A stretch of 64,000 bases of DNA from Paramacrobiotus metropolitanus (taxonomy: Eukaryota; Tardigrada; Eutardigrada; Parachela; Macrobiotidae): positions 1,054,001 to 1,118,000 of the forward strand of contig NW_026570259.1 of NCBI RefSeq assembly GCF_019649055.1, read 5' to 3'. Shown in pieces: positions 53,513 through 63,983 of the stretch. Made by a program: the position numbers and the translations under genes. Under the pieces are notes generated by a model. The model did no database searches. It saw nothing but the letters and a program-made list of their open reading frames with translations, and was not told the origin of the DNA. Position 1 is the stretch's first letter. Every line of letters begins with the position of its first letter.

Positions 53513-54348
53513 TTACGTAGGCAACAGTACTAATTCGCCGCTAAATACTTTGCGGCTATCTATCAAAACCTGGTTAAAAAAGTTGCTTAAACAAAAGAAC
53601 AATGTTTTCTCGTACTCCATCGGCGTCTCCTTTCTTCGTAGTAAAGTCTGCATTGTTTCCACTAGTCCGCCGTCCTGTATTGAATGGTCATGGGCAGCTA
53701 GCCGCTCCTGCAGTTTCTGTCTGTGTGGAAAATACGCAGGACATTCATTCAGAGCATGATACTCGTCCTCCACAACCCCATAGAAGTTACATATCCGCTC
53801 CTCTCGGGGCAAAGCGTTCCATCTTCCTGTCTCCACAGCAAAGTAGTGGCCGGAAGTCAACATTTTCATCCAGTTTCCGCTTGTCATTGCAGGCATCGTT
53901 TTCAATAGGTGCACTTCTCCGCTTTCTGGTAGACACTGAAACAAGAACGCAACCTGCTGCTCCTGGCAGCATTATCCTGTACCGACTTAAATAGATTCAT
54001 CCGGAATGTTTTCTCGAGCCTCGACATTATGTCAACTGAACTCAGCTTTGCTAGCTGAATACGAATATCTTGGACGGTATTTGTTAAGTTAATTTCGATT
54101 TCTTCCGGTAATTGCCTAAGCGCGTTTTTTAGCCAACATCGCGTTCTCTTTTTGCCAACCGAAATGCTTTCCTCAAATGCTGCTCGAAGAAGAGTGCCTG
54201 AGTTTGCGTGACTGAGCTTTTCGATGAAGCGCATCTGCTGTCTTACTTGTCTTAAACTTAGTGGTAAGAGATTCAAAAGGTATACAATAGCATCAGTGCT
54301 CGTAGTGCTTCGGAGGCTAAAAATCCGTTTGGCAAAGTTTATTTGCAC
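53513..54348 (-). pseudogene. LINE B ORF2 C-terminal region
   Basis: Two overlapping minus-strand frames (54348-53902 and 53944-53513) carry the region after the reverse transcriptase. The second contains WNALPREERICNFYG and EDEYHALNECPAY, the C-x-x-E-x-H-x-L-x-x-C type motif often found at the C-terminus of non-LTR ORF2 proteins. A frame change separates the two pieces. Confidence 0.75.
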
Positions 54349-54510
54349 TTTGTCAATTTCGCTGTTTTTCCCGCATAATTCCGACCCATTATTTTACTAC
54401 GCTTCCTACAATTGCTTCGAAAATTGTTTGCGCAGTCTTCCACGTAAACCCGGTTTTTAACCCTGACAATTTCTGTACTGCCATGTTATATCCCACTTTG
54501 ACTCGCTCCG

Positions 54511-56016
54511 TTAAATGTTCAGCTGATTTTTCAGATCACACTGTTCGTTTAACACAAAACCCAGGTACCTAAATTCTTCAACCTGTTTCAGTTGTCGCCC
54601 ATCGATCTCAATGTGGCAGGAAATCTGCCTTCGCATACCACCTTTCGCTACCATACAGAAAGACTTCGCGTAATTTATTATCAGCTCATGATCCAGCGCA
54701 AACTTACTTAATCGTTCTACCGAAACCAACAACTCATCTTTGTTTCCGCTTTTCAATACAATATCGTCGGCAAATTTTAGGAGGTACACTGGTAGTTCGC
54801 CAAGTGTAATATCGGTTGTACGCCCCTCTCTCACATATTTTGTTAAAAGGTCAACGTATATATCGAATAGCATTCCTGAGGACGGATCTCCCTGTCTAAC
54901 ACCTTTTTCTAACGGGAAAAATTTTGAAAACTGGTTATTCCATTTCACACAATTTTTTGCTTTTTTTTTTTTTAAAAAAAAATGCAGCATTTTTGATGAA
55001 ATTCCTAACTCAATTAAGCGTTCCCACAATTTTTGGTGGCACACTGTGTCAAATGCACTCGTAAAATCGATAAAAGCAAGGAAAACCGGCTTTTTCTGGA
55101 AAGCATATTTCTCACAGATTATATGTAATACGAACACCTGATCCATTGTGCTCCTGCCTTCTCGAAACCCACCTTGATCATCTTCAATGTTTGCCTAGAG
55201 CTCAATCCTTTTTGCTATAACTGACGATAACAGACGCATTGGTAACGGTTCTACGACAACTGGTCGACAATTTTCAGGACAATACGTTCTTGCTGGTTTC
55301 GGTACCGGCGTCAACGTGCCATTTAGCCAATCTTGTGGGATAAATCCCGTGTCAAGCACATAATTAAATGTATCTGCCAAAATTTGCAAAAACTGGTTGT
55401 TTGCACACATTTGTTTGAACGTTTCAGTGCGTAGCGGAAACGCACCGCTGCTGCTTCCGCCGCTTATTTTTTGAACAACTCTTTCAATTTCTGAAACAGT
55501 GATTTTAGAGTCTAATACCGGTATCGAGGGGGAAAGGTTCTCGTTTTGTTTTGTGGTTACCGCTGGAACATAGGCTGCCTGCTGTCTAAAATTTTCGTAT
55601 AGGTCATTCAAGTTGAGAGGAACGGCAGAGTCACATTTGACTTCGTTTCCCCTGAAGCCTAATATGTTCCAAAACATTTTCGGGTTTTCGTGTTGTAAAC
55701 GCTTTACTCGATTCCAGTACTCTTGCTCATAAATGGTATTGTACTGCCTTACCTTTTTCTGAAATTGGTTTCTCGCCGACCAAAAGACCTCCCGCGTTTC
55801 TTCAGTGTTCTTCGCATTCATTTTTTTCCAACATTGTATTTTGATGTTTTTTAGTTCGAAAATTTTGTTCTGCATTACCTGAAGTTGTGGTGTAAAAGGG
55901 TCAAAAGGTATCCGTCGTTTTCTGGTGTTCAGTCTTACATATTCGACCACGCTGTCAAACAAAGTTGTACCCAGATTTCTCATATACTGGGCTTTATTCC
56001 CGCTGAGAAAAAACAC
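54511..56016 (-). pseudogene. LINE B reverse transcriptase
   Basis: Pieces 56016-55195 and 55146-54511 together carry the connecting region and the palm: CRPVVVEPLPMRLLSSVIAK, LAFIDFTSAFDTVCH, KGVRQGDPSSGMLFDIYVD and the catalytic FADDIVLK. A stop and frame change near 55150-55195 separate the pieces, next to an A/T homopolymer at ~54960. The gene is not functional as written. Confidence 0.85.
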
Positions 56017-56110
56017 AACATGCTGTCAATCTTCGGCGTTATCAGCGAATTCTTGTCATTAAACTTTGTACCGTTATTTTTGGATGACCTTGCGATGTCC
56101 ATGTTTACCA

Positions 56111-57148
56111 CTATTTTGAGCGGTAAATGATCTGAAAAATCAGAATTTTCAAAATATCAAACTTTAAAACTTTTTCAACTGCCTGCTGAAAAATTATCAT
56201 ATAATCTACGACTGATTGACCATTGTAATGTATACACGTATACTTAGATGGGAAGGATTTTCCAAAAGACATTAAGCCATTTACCGGTATCATACCGTTC
56301 ACGTTACAAAACTCAATTAGTTTTTTCCCTCGTGCTGTCGGACGACTATGCTGATTATCCACATTCTGCAGATGAACATATTCAATAATTCCCGACTCAT
56401 TTTCCAGGAGAGAATCTTCCTGCCACGCTTTTGGCTCTAAATCTGCTATGCGTGCATTAAAATCACCGCATAACAAAACGTAGCCATCGGACTTTGCGCG
56501 CTGAACTATTTCTGTAAGTTTTTCGAAAGTTTCTTTATCATCAACGTTCACTACAGAGTTGTACGGGGCGAGGTAGGCACATACCATGACAACATTTTCT
56601 TTTTCAGAAACATTTATTTTTACTGCTAAAACATCGCAACTAGCTTCTTGGTCGTATACAATGCTACACTTGAACTTATTTTTTAAGTATACTGTAATGC
56701 CGCCTCCAGCAAATGTCGTTCGCACCTTTGACACCGTTTGATAGCCAGCCACTTGTTTTATTTCGTATTCGCTTTTCAGATGTGTTTCAACAAGTGCAAC
56801 AATATCATGTTTCTTGATGAATTCAGTGAAATCTTTTTCGAACAAATTAAACACTCTTTTTAAACCGTTAACGTTCAGATAGACTATCGATAACTTCGTG
56901 TGCAAATTTTCGGTTATACACGTATTCCTGCTGTTACCGCTCTCTTCCGTTGACCACTTGAGTAGCCCGACAGATGGTTCCATACTAAGATTACGTTCCG
57001 TTGACACATTTGGTAGCCCGACAAATTTTTCGTTAATATCGCACTGCTCCGTTAAGCTCAGCCGATCGTTAAGTCGAAATTCCGATTGACGCCATCTCTG
57101 TTTAGCTTTAGTATCCATTAGTACAAAATAGTCCCGATTGACGCTCAT
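56111..57148 (-). pseudogene. LINE B endonuclease domain
   Basis: After a ~80-residue variable leader the frame holds the apurinic-like endonuclease: SIVYLNVNGLKRVFN, DIVALVETHLKSE, AGGGITVYLKNKFKCSIVY, VMVCAYLAPYN, LLCGDFNARIADLE and SKYTCIHYNGQSVVDYMI. The expected Asn, Glu and Asp catalytic residues are visible. The frame breaks at its 3' end (about 56111), before the connecting region. Confidence 0.82.
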
Positions 57149-57496
57149 GTGGTTCAGCTAGTGGAGTATCGGTACACTGTCCACCATTTTTTATAAAACC
57201 AGCACACGAGTTATTCAGCTCGCTGTCTATCATGTTGGCCCTTCCGACCGTATCTTTTTCGATTATGTATACTTTCAATACAGTACATTCTGTTTGGTCT
57301 TCCAGTGACGGGCTATCAACCCGGATATCAATGTGCTCGATCATTTGCGAGGTCCGGCAGCCTGATCTACGGATAATTCCGGTCTGGTTTTGTGTATTCA
57401 TCTTGCTTTCATGACAGTAATCCGCAAACGTTTTACAAAAAGAACTTTCAGCATTTTTACACAAATAATATGGATCAGGGTCATTCGTTGTCAGGG

Positions 57497-58399
57497 CTAG
57501 TTTTTTGAAAAAGTTCGGGTTTTTAGAATTTTACTGACCTTTATTTTAGTATCGTGATAAACAGGACACCGCTTATGGTCAAACGCATGATGTTGGTTTT
57601 CTCCTGGCTGTCTTCCCGAGCTGATGCAATTAATGCATTTAGGAGCATCGTCCCAGTTGCAATTACAGTTTTCAAAACGATGTGATTCATTACAAAACCC
57701 GCAGTGTGTTGCAAAAGTGCATGTTTCTTTTCGATGGCCGTACCGACAGCAATTCCCGCACTGAATTATGTGAAAATGTTCTTCAACTGGACATATTTCA
57801 AAATCGACTGTAACCTTTCCCCTTCTCAGTAAAGATTCCGCAGTATCAGCGCTAACTTCAACTACAAAAGCACACGTTTTTATGTTTTCGTTTCCGCTCT
57901 CGAGCTTCACAACCACTTTGATATTTTCCTGAAACTTCTCCAGCGAATTTTGACTGATAAGCTTTTCCAGAAATTCAGCTTTAGAGACGACCTTGCTAAC
58001 TTTACGGATAATTAACCGAGGCAATTTCTGTTTAGGTTCAGACACAGAACATTTCAGACTGTCGCTGCGTTTAGTGATTTCCGCCTTACCTTTTTCGTAG
58101 TCCGCTCGAGTTGGAAACGTCATGATCACTGACTTCCCGTGGCCCGCTTTCACATTTTTCAGTGCGAATGTCCGGCTTTCGGGTGGGATATGGTCCTGAA
58201 GAGAAGCTTTGAATGATCGTATGGTTTGTGGGTCTGGCTTCGCGGGTGTGTTGGTGTTACCGGCTTTTTCCACATCTGTTGGTCGAATACTTAGCACATG
58301 ATCTGACTGCACATTTTCCCTGTTTGCGCTCCAAAATTCACGTCGGTTATGGGGTGCACCGGCATTATTGTGTTTGATATGAGCCGGTTGCGTGTACAT
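57497..58399 (-). pseudogene. LINE B ORF1, zinc-knuckle nucleic-acid-binding protein
   Basis: A 300-codon frame starts MYTQPAHIKHNN. It contains an RRM-like central region (TFALKNVKAGHGKSVIMTF, PRLIIRKVSKVV) and Cys/His knuckles: CGNCCRYGHRKETC, CGFCNESHRFENCNC and CINCISSGRQPGENQHHAFD. ORF1 of LINE A has the same order of motifs. The frame is intact as read, but downstream ORF2 is broken, so the element as a whole is inactive. Confidence 0.78.
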
Positions 58400-58555
58400 T
58401 CTGCTATGTCCGGGTGCGCCGCCATCTTGGATTTCGATTATCTCAGGTTTTTCACTGCCGGCTTCTTTCCATGCTTGTAAATCTTTTCACAGTTACGATC
58501 GCTATGTGAATCGTGATAGCGATCGTACAACGTACGCCTGGCTGCACTAGTGACT

Positions 58556-58583
58556 TTCGGCAAGTGCAGGGTACAGTACAGTA
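58556..58583 (-). repeat. Inner inverted repeat flanking LINE B, right copy
   Basis: TTCGGCAAGTGCAGGGTACAG and the following TACAGTA are the inverse complement of 53201-53229. Confidence 0.65.
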
Positions 58584-59727
58584 GGTAGCAGTACAGTACT
58601 TTACAGTATCGCTGTACAAAGACGTCACAAAATTAAGATATAAATGCATGTCACAAAAACACGAAATAACAAAATCTTAAAGCATGGAAACTGCCATAAA
58701 GTGGCTCGTGCACGGTAACATGAATCTTATGTCATTCAAAAGAAGTTTAATTGTAACTATTTTCTTGAAAAACAAAGATCAACGCAAAGCCATAAACTCA
58801 TCGCTATTCAACTGGCGAGTTTCTATTGTTCTCATACTGTGGCGAAAAAATCGGCAATCTCCTGTAACTCAGTTTGCGAAAACAAAATCGCTTTATCCAT
58901 TTGGCACTGCTTCGGAGAGAATTTTGGATGGCGTTTTCGGACACAAGCAACCTGCATGCAGTATCTTCTTTTTCGAGGTACACTGATTATGGACTTTCCT
59001 CCCGTTCCGTTTTGGTAGTCAAACTCCTCCCTCGCGACGAATAACTGTGACCCTGTCCTGTTCTTCAGGATAGTTTTACAACCTGGGCAGCAACATTGAG
59101 CGTGGACCTGGTTTTGTTTAGAAATAACGAATGGTTCCGAGGCCTCCGTTTTTCGGGTCTTTGAAACATGTGATACATCTTGCTGAAAAAAAAAGATCTT
59201 ATAGTCTTAATAATACCTTACAAGACTCAGAAAAATGAGAGCACCTGTCAATAACATTTGCCGGCGTACACGCCCCCGTTAATTTACCAGTTCAGGAAAA
59301 CTGACCTTGTCCAAATCTTTCCAACGGCTGTTTCAGTAGTGCCCGATTTTATACGCTCTTTATTGCCCCTGGCAAACAAGATATACGGTTCCGGATACAG
59401 ATCCACGACCGAATGTTCAGAATGCTCATCAGCTGACAATATTTCGGAGATGTCGTGCTCGGAACTGACAGAGTCCAGCGAAACTTACATGTCAGGAAAG
59501 CTCAAGCTCGGTGATGGAGATCTAAGTTCTACGGACCTGTACAACGAAGTTCGCCATGCATGACGTGTATAACCTGATATACAAAGAATTTACCTCTTTC
59601 GCTTTCTTGCCGGGTGCTCTTCGATGTCCATCGATGAGGCTGCTCTATCCATGGTGCCAAGAACGTCCATATTTATACTTAGCACGAAAACGTTCGGCGC
59701 ATGTCAAAGAGCTGAACGCAGGTCAAA
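58584..59727. other. Right part of the 7.4-kb element, no clear gene
   Basis: Two plus-strand frames (58684-58986 and 59258-59566) have no recognised domain. The second has an acidic Ser/Cys-rich stretch (CSECSSADNISEMSC) and may be a fragment of a captured or transposon gene. I see no transposase motif. Confidence 0.4.
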
Positions 59728-59960
59728 TTAAGCATACATCCTGCATAATCGAGTAAACATGGGAAGACACATTGTCTTTGGTAGCGGCACGGGCTTTGTT
59801 ACAAGCAGCGGTGCTGCCATCGCCTGCCACAAGAGCGGCACGGGCGCTATCAGCCTCAGCCTGGATAACGGGGGCAAACTGGTGCATGGGGTTAGATGGC
59901 GATTGTATTGCCTCCTCGGCGGCACACTGAACTGCTGGGTCAGTACTAGAGATTAGACAA
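59728..59960 (-). pseudogene. GC-rich coding-like segment, possibly a captured exon
   Basis: The minus strand encodes an Ala-rich, amphipathic stretch without stops (TDPAVQCAAEEAIQSPSNPM, IQAEADSARAALVAGDG, ACNKARAATKDNV) followed by a donor-like GTATGC. Base composition is clearly more GC-rich than the surrounding transposon DNA. No family is recognised. It could be a host exon captured by the TIR element, or chance. Confidence 0.35.
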
Positions 59961-60000
59961 TCAACAATAAGACCACTTCTAGCTTGGTAACAGATGTTTT

Positions 60001-60070
60001 CAGTGGCGCGTTTAGGGGGGTGCCAGAGGAGCCATGGCTCCCCGTAACTTGAAGATTCGGGGTACTCCAA
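60001..60070 (+). mobile_element. hAT-like transposon end (solo)
   Basis: The sequence CAGTGGCGCGTTTAGGGGGG, then GGAGCCATGGCTCCCC, resembles the termini of many hAT elements (CAGTGGCG start, G-run, GGCCATGGCC-type palindrome). No matching inverted end was found nearby, so this is at best a fragment. Confidence 0.35.
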
Positions 60071-60228
60071 AAATGGCAATGGTACCCCCTTGACAAATTT
60101 TCGGCTAATTTTAAAACTGGCGCACAATACAAAAAAAACCATGTTTTTGATAGATTTAAAGTTATCGCCCTGCGGTAGAAACAAGGAATCAGTTGTTGTC
60201 TTGACCACTGGCATTTAACTGGAATTTG

Positions 60229-60338
60229 GAATTTATGAGTTAATTTTTATGAGCGTAGTTTATGATTATGTTTATGAATTATGTTTAATGTTTATGAATT
60301 ATGGTTTATGATTATGATTATGTGAATCTTACCTAACC
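60229..60338 (-). repeat. Right terminal inverted repeat of the 7.4-kb element
   Basis: It ends TATGTGAATCTTACCTAACC, the inverse complement of the left end, and is preceded by degenerate TTATG words. The 9-bp repeat GGTGTTCAA follows at once. Confidence 0.85.
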
Positions 60339-60347
60339 GGTGTTCAA

Positions 60348-60755
60348 TCAGAACGAACATGTCAGAATGAGATTTGTCAGGGGAGGAGAGTAATATACAA
60401 TAAAGAATTTATCTAGGTCAGCCGAATGCACACAAATTGCTTCAATGCTTAATGGCTCTCGTTCAGGGCATCGGTACGCTGTGTACCGTTTGCGTATAAC
60501 CAGAGCAACACCACCACCCGTATCATAAGACCTTCTTCTTCGAAAGACGTTAAAAGACCGTTGATCAGCGAAGAGAGAATCAGTGTAGGGCTCTTTATCC
60601 CTGGTTTCGACAAGTCCAGTTATGTCTGATTCGGAACAAAACAGCTTGACCTGTGCCATTTTAATACAAATGCCATTAATAGTACAGAAACGGATACGCA
60701 CGTATTGCCGATTGCGCTTACGCGCGACACATTTTTTGGTAAAATATAACAACAA
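60348..60755 (-). pseudogene. LINE A ORF2 N-terminus (endonuclease, first part)
   Basis: The frame reads VRIRFCTINGICIK, SESDITGLVETRD, RRRRSYDTGGGVALVIRKR, SIEAICVHSADLDKFFIVYYSPP: the start of an apurinic-like endonuclease. A one-base frame change after YYSPP (near 60380) leads into a frame that continues across the insertion site into GDFNLPDIDW of the 3' half. Confidence 0.82.
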
Positions 60756-60792
60756 CTTTTAGTTGAATAATCAGTTAATTTTGCCGGTTTTT

Positions 60793-62438
60793 TTAATAAT
60801 TTCGGTTGAAAAAGTAACGTGAATTTCGAACTTCTGCAAAAGAGTGACACGTCGACTGATCAAAAGCAGAGTGTTGATTTTCTGGTGCCGGCACACCATT
60901 AGCAACACAGTTCACACAAACACAAGCATAATTCTCATTTTCCGGGCAATCGGAGGCTTTATGCGGCTTAGTACAGTATGCACAACGCGGAGCGTTCTGA
61001 CATTTCGATACAGTGTGGCCATACGCACAACAACGCCTGCACTGCGGAACGTAAAAGTGATCTTCACTGGGACAAACAAACCAGCGAATCAAAAGGGACT
61101 TTTTCGTTAGCAAGGAATTGCGACTTGCCTGATCAACATCCAAAACATAAGCGCACGTAGTTACATTTTCGCGATAGCTAGCACCCGTGCTCCATTCCTC
61201 ATTCAACTACGGATACGGCCGAACGATACGGACCTTGTTGTCTATAGCGTTTAGTCTGCGTGCTTTATACACGTTTATGTCAATGCTTAGCCATTGTTTA
61301 GTGTGCCAGTGCATGGGTCTAATAATGCTTGCAATTCTGAGCTGTGTTGTATCACATGCCTTCTGTAGCGGAGTTTGATAATGAGCGTGTGTTGTGTTCG
61401 GCCAGGTTTAAATTCCCATGCTGTATGCAAAACACAGCAGGTTAATGGGTTACCTGCTACCAAGAAGAAACTATTAAACTATTAAACTATAGCTTTTAAG
61501 TTTGGTAACAACCTTTAGTATGCATTCATCGGAAAGATTATTTTTTGTGCGAATATCATTTAAGACGACATCTTCCGCTAAATCAACAGGAACACGGCGC
61601 ACAATAATTCTGTTCAAGCGAACTTTAGTTTCGACTACCTCAAGCCCAATGGTATTAGCATGTTTACTCAAGATTTCTTTACCTTTCTGGGCGCTTTCGA
61701 TGTCGTTGAACTCCAAAAGAACTCCTTTTCCATGGATAGGCCGCATATGGGATACAGTCAGGTCAACGGTATCGGGAGGTAGTGCGTTATTCAGGGCGTT
61801 GGAGATCTTTGCCATTTCAGCAACGGTGGTGCGTGAACGGTCACCAGTCGGAGGGGACGTAGGCTTCAGGATAAGTGCCGGTGGCTTCGGAGTGGCATTA
61901 TTGGACAGACCGCGGCTTTCTTCCAGAATGGGACGATGTACAACGGGATTGATTTGGCAATGGACGCGAAAGAAGGCTTGAAGACAGCGGTTGGGAAGCT
62001 GACTGTTGACGTGGAAGCGCGAGATTCACTGAGTTTCTGTACTGTTTGTTCATGAAGTTCGGCCAATCGATCAGTCCATTTATGAAGAAGTCCAGCACTT
62101 TCACCAAGGAGACCATACTGAGCAGTAATGTTACACTGAACAAGCTTCGTAATAAATTTGTCGATCGTATTCTTCACTTTAGCAAAACCAAGATTAGATG
62201 GATCGGTAGATTTAAGAGATTCAACAAAATCAGCTATCTCATCCCCCATTTTGGGGATAAGTTTAAACGTAAAGGTCACCCAGTTATTACGTGCAGTTTG
62301 TAGACCATCAGAAAGTCTAAATTTATTACCCAGTTGATAGAGCTGCAGAGGCAAGAAAAAATATATATAACAGATGTGTAGTCGTACGCAGTCTGTAGTT
62401 TTGACCTTCGCACTATGCTGTAAACATAAAGCAGGCAA
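60793..62438 (-). pseudogene. LINE A ORF1, broken by frame changes and a SINE-like insert
   Basis: Three pieces are visible: 62438-61866 (contains MGDEIADFVESLKS and a helical part), 61815-61474 (RRM-like; DTVDLTVSHMRPIHGKGVLL, NRIIVRRVPVDLAEDV) and 61206-60793. The last has the zinc knuckles CRRCCAYGHTVSKC, CAYCTKPHKASDC and CVNCVANGVPAPENQHSAFD. A frame change lies near 61866-61930. Between KVVTKLKS and EEWSTGASYRENVT a ~290-bp non-coding insert interrupts the protein. Confidence 0.8.
61205..61497 (+). mobile_element. SINE-like insertion in LINE A ORF1
   Basis: The insert interrupts ORF1 at a position where the homologous LINE B protein is continuous. On the plus strand it has a possible Pol III A box (TAGCGGAGTTTGATAATG, ~61366) and a B box (GGTTTAAATTCC, 61405-61416) about 40 bp apart. 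It ends in a short tail of ATTAAACT repeats (61467-61491). A folded tRNA is not convincing and no clear target duplication was found. Confidence 0.42.
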
Positions 62439-63159
62439 AGCGCACGCCTAAGCAGAGCAGATCAATCATCAGAGAGAAAGGAAAGAACCGCCGCAACCTG
62501 GCCTATATAGACGCGGTCCCTGATAAAATATTATCTTTTGTCACAGCCAGCACTAATAAAACTTAAAAATATTAGTTCTTTTTATGAGACAGATACTGTA
62601 TGTACAGACGTACTGTTTTTACTTGGTAAGATGAGTATCTACTTGTATGTTAGATTGTTCTTCTATTTTTTAAGCATAGGCCGCTAAAAGCATAGAAATT
62701 AATCAGAAAGAGAAACCCATTACGAAGTTGCTAGCAGTCAATAATATTTTTCTTCGTTTTTGTCTCGGGAAGTTTGTAAGGGTTGGCTTGAATTTGTGCA
62801 CGATTCTCGACAGCATTCTGTACAGGAGAAAGTTGAAATTTCTTTAGCTGGCGCGGAGTGTGGGGAAGGCCTTATTGATTCAGTAAATTATGCCCGGTTC
62901 CCTTAAACGCAGTAAAGGAAGAACTTTTCTGCAAGTAAAAACAACCATTGAGACCGTGCAGCTTTAAAGAACTGGAAACAGAAGAACTTTTGGGACGACC
63001 AAGTTGCTTTCGCAACAATGTTTGTATATCTTGATAGTATTTCGTTATTTGAAACTGATAAAGGCCAAATAAACCAAATTAATCCCCATAGTGCAAAAGC
63101 CAGACCCTGCTGTCCCAGCAGTACTTACGGTTAGTACTCACTATAAATCATGTTAGTAC
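62439..63159. other. Intergenic between LINE A 5' end and UFD1 3' end
   Basis: AT-rich, with no gene seen. It should include the UFD1 3' UTR near its right end. Confidence 0.5.
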
Positions 63160-63983
63160 TCACTCACTCACTACTGTGATTCTACACGGTCTCAACACAC
63201 GTTTAGAAAGCTCTTGATAAAGCGACATTCTTGCCTGCTCTGGGAGCTCTGACTTTTGCATGCAACGTCGAAAGGTCAACAATCCAGGTCTCCAGTTATA
63301 ATTTGGAATCCCGCTAAAAGCACATTTCGAATAAAATTTAGTTACATACTCAACAGTCAACACAGTTGAAAATAAAAAAGTTTAAGTACAATGATTAACT
63401 ATTTCACAGGTCAGAAATCGACATTTGCAAACCGTTGCACTCGTATGGGCAAGTAATTTTTTTTCCAGCCACCTAGTGTACTGGCACCACTGGTATCGTG
63501 CTTGTGCCATGCACTAGTATGGGATTTACCGGATGCTTATGGTGGCGACATCAACCATGCGGGCAGTGTTGAGCAGATCTTGGGCTGTTTCCAGATTATT
63601 CTTTCGTTTCGTGCCCCCTAAACGCCTGCCCGCGCCTTCAAACGGCTGTAAATCGGATTTATTGCTGGCGCACTATCGAAATATTTACTCGAAACTTACC
63701 AAAAATTTCAGAACTCCAGGAATATCATTTGCATCAATTAGGATTGGCTAACATTAAGTAGATAAGTTAAAGAGTTCGGTTCATGATGCACTCGCTAATG
63801 TTACTAGTAATCAATGGTTTTTGATACTGCTAATTTTTTTACCTTCTCCTTAGCCGAAGAATTTTTTACTACACTTTTCGGCTCTTTATAATCCAGCGGT
63901 GCGACAAAATCCACTTGCATATCGCATTCAATTATGGATACGGCCTCTGCCGGCTGTGTTTCTAATACTATCAGTTCGAAAAT
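63160..63983 (-). CDS. UFD1: UFD1, C-terminal part (gene continues past right edge)
   Basis: UFD1 with NPL4 recruits ubiquitinated clients to the p97/VCP segregase in ER-associated and other degradation. Four minus-strand exons lie in the window: 63983-63843, 63747-63700, 63645-63530 and 63313-63160. They join in phase and end with TGA at 63160. The first encodes [20 protein letters not shown] and [14 protein letters not shown], matching the end of the UFD1 N-domain. The third holds [15 protein letters not shown], the p97-binding SHP box region. The last starts [17 protein letters not shown], equivalent to RGIPNYEFKLGKITFIR of the vertebrate protein. An acceptor at 63984 shows that more coding exons lie upstream, outside the window. 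No defects are seen in the visible part. Confidence 0.93.

Larger units (their letters stand above)
53513..58399 (-). mobile_element. LINE B, decayed non-LTR retrotransposon
   Basis: This minus-strand element of ~4.9 kb has ORF1 with zinc knuckles, then endonuclease, reverse transcriptase and a Cys/His C-terminal region, in that order. Its frame is broken into at least five pieces. It is inserted within the 7.4-kb TIR element. Its proteins differ from LINE A, so it is a separate family or subfamily. Confidence 0.88.
52901..60338. mobile_element. 7.4-kb TIR element inserted in LINE A, 9-bp target duplication
   Basis: Both ends start with GGTTAGGTAAGATTCACATA (left at 52901; inverse complement ending at 60338) and continue as ~110-bp inverted repeats rich in CATAA words. 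The flanks carry the identical 9-bp repeat GGTGTTCAA (52892-52900 and 60339-60347). Removing the insertion and one repeat rejoins the endonuclease frame of LINE A. A 9-bp duplication with long inverted repeats is typical of Mutator-like elements. I see no clear transposase, so it is probably non-autonomous or decayed, enlarged by the LINE B insertion. Confidence 0.85.
60348..62438 (-). mobile_element. LINE A, 5' half (rest at 50289-52900)
   Basis: This upstream part of LINE A contains ORF1 and the first part of the endonuclease. Its cut end at 60348 corresponds to 52891 in the 3' half once the 9-bp duplication is removed. Total LINE A length would be about 4.7 kb. Confidence 0.88.

Noticed and set aside
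54463-54490. CTGTACTGCCATG, similar to the end of the palindromic MITE
   Set aside because: No partner end or duplication nearby; lies within LINE B sequence and is too short to mean anything.
59258-59566. Plus-strand frame in the 7.4-kb element considered as a transposase
   Set aside because: No DDE/D signature, zinc finger or other transposase motif is visible, so no function is assigned.
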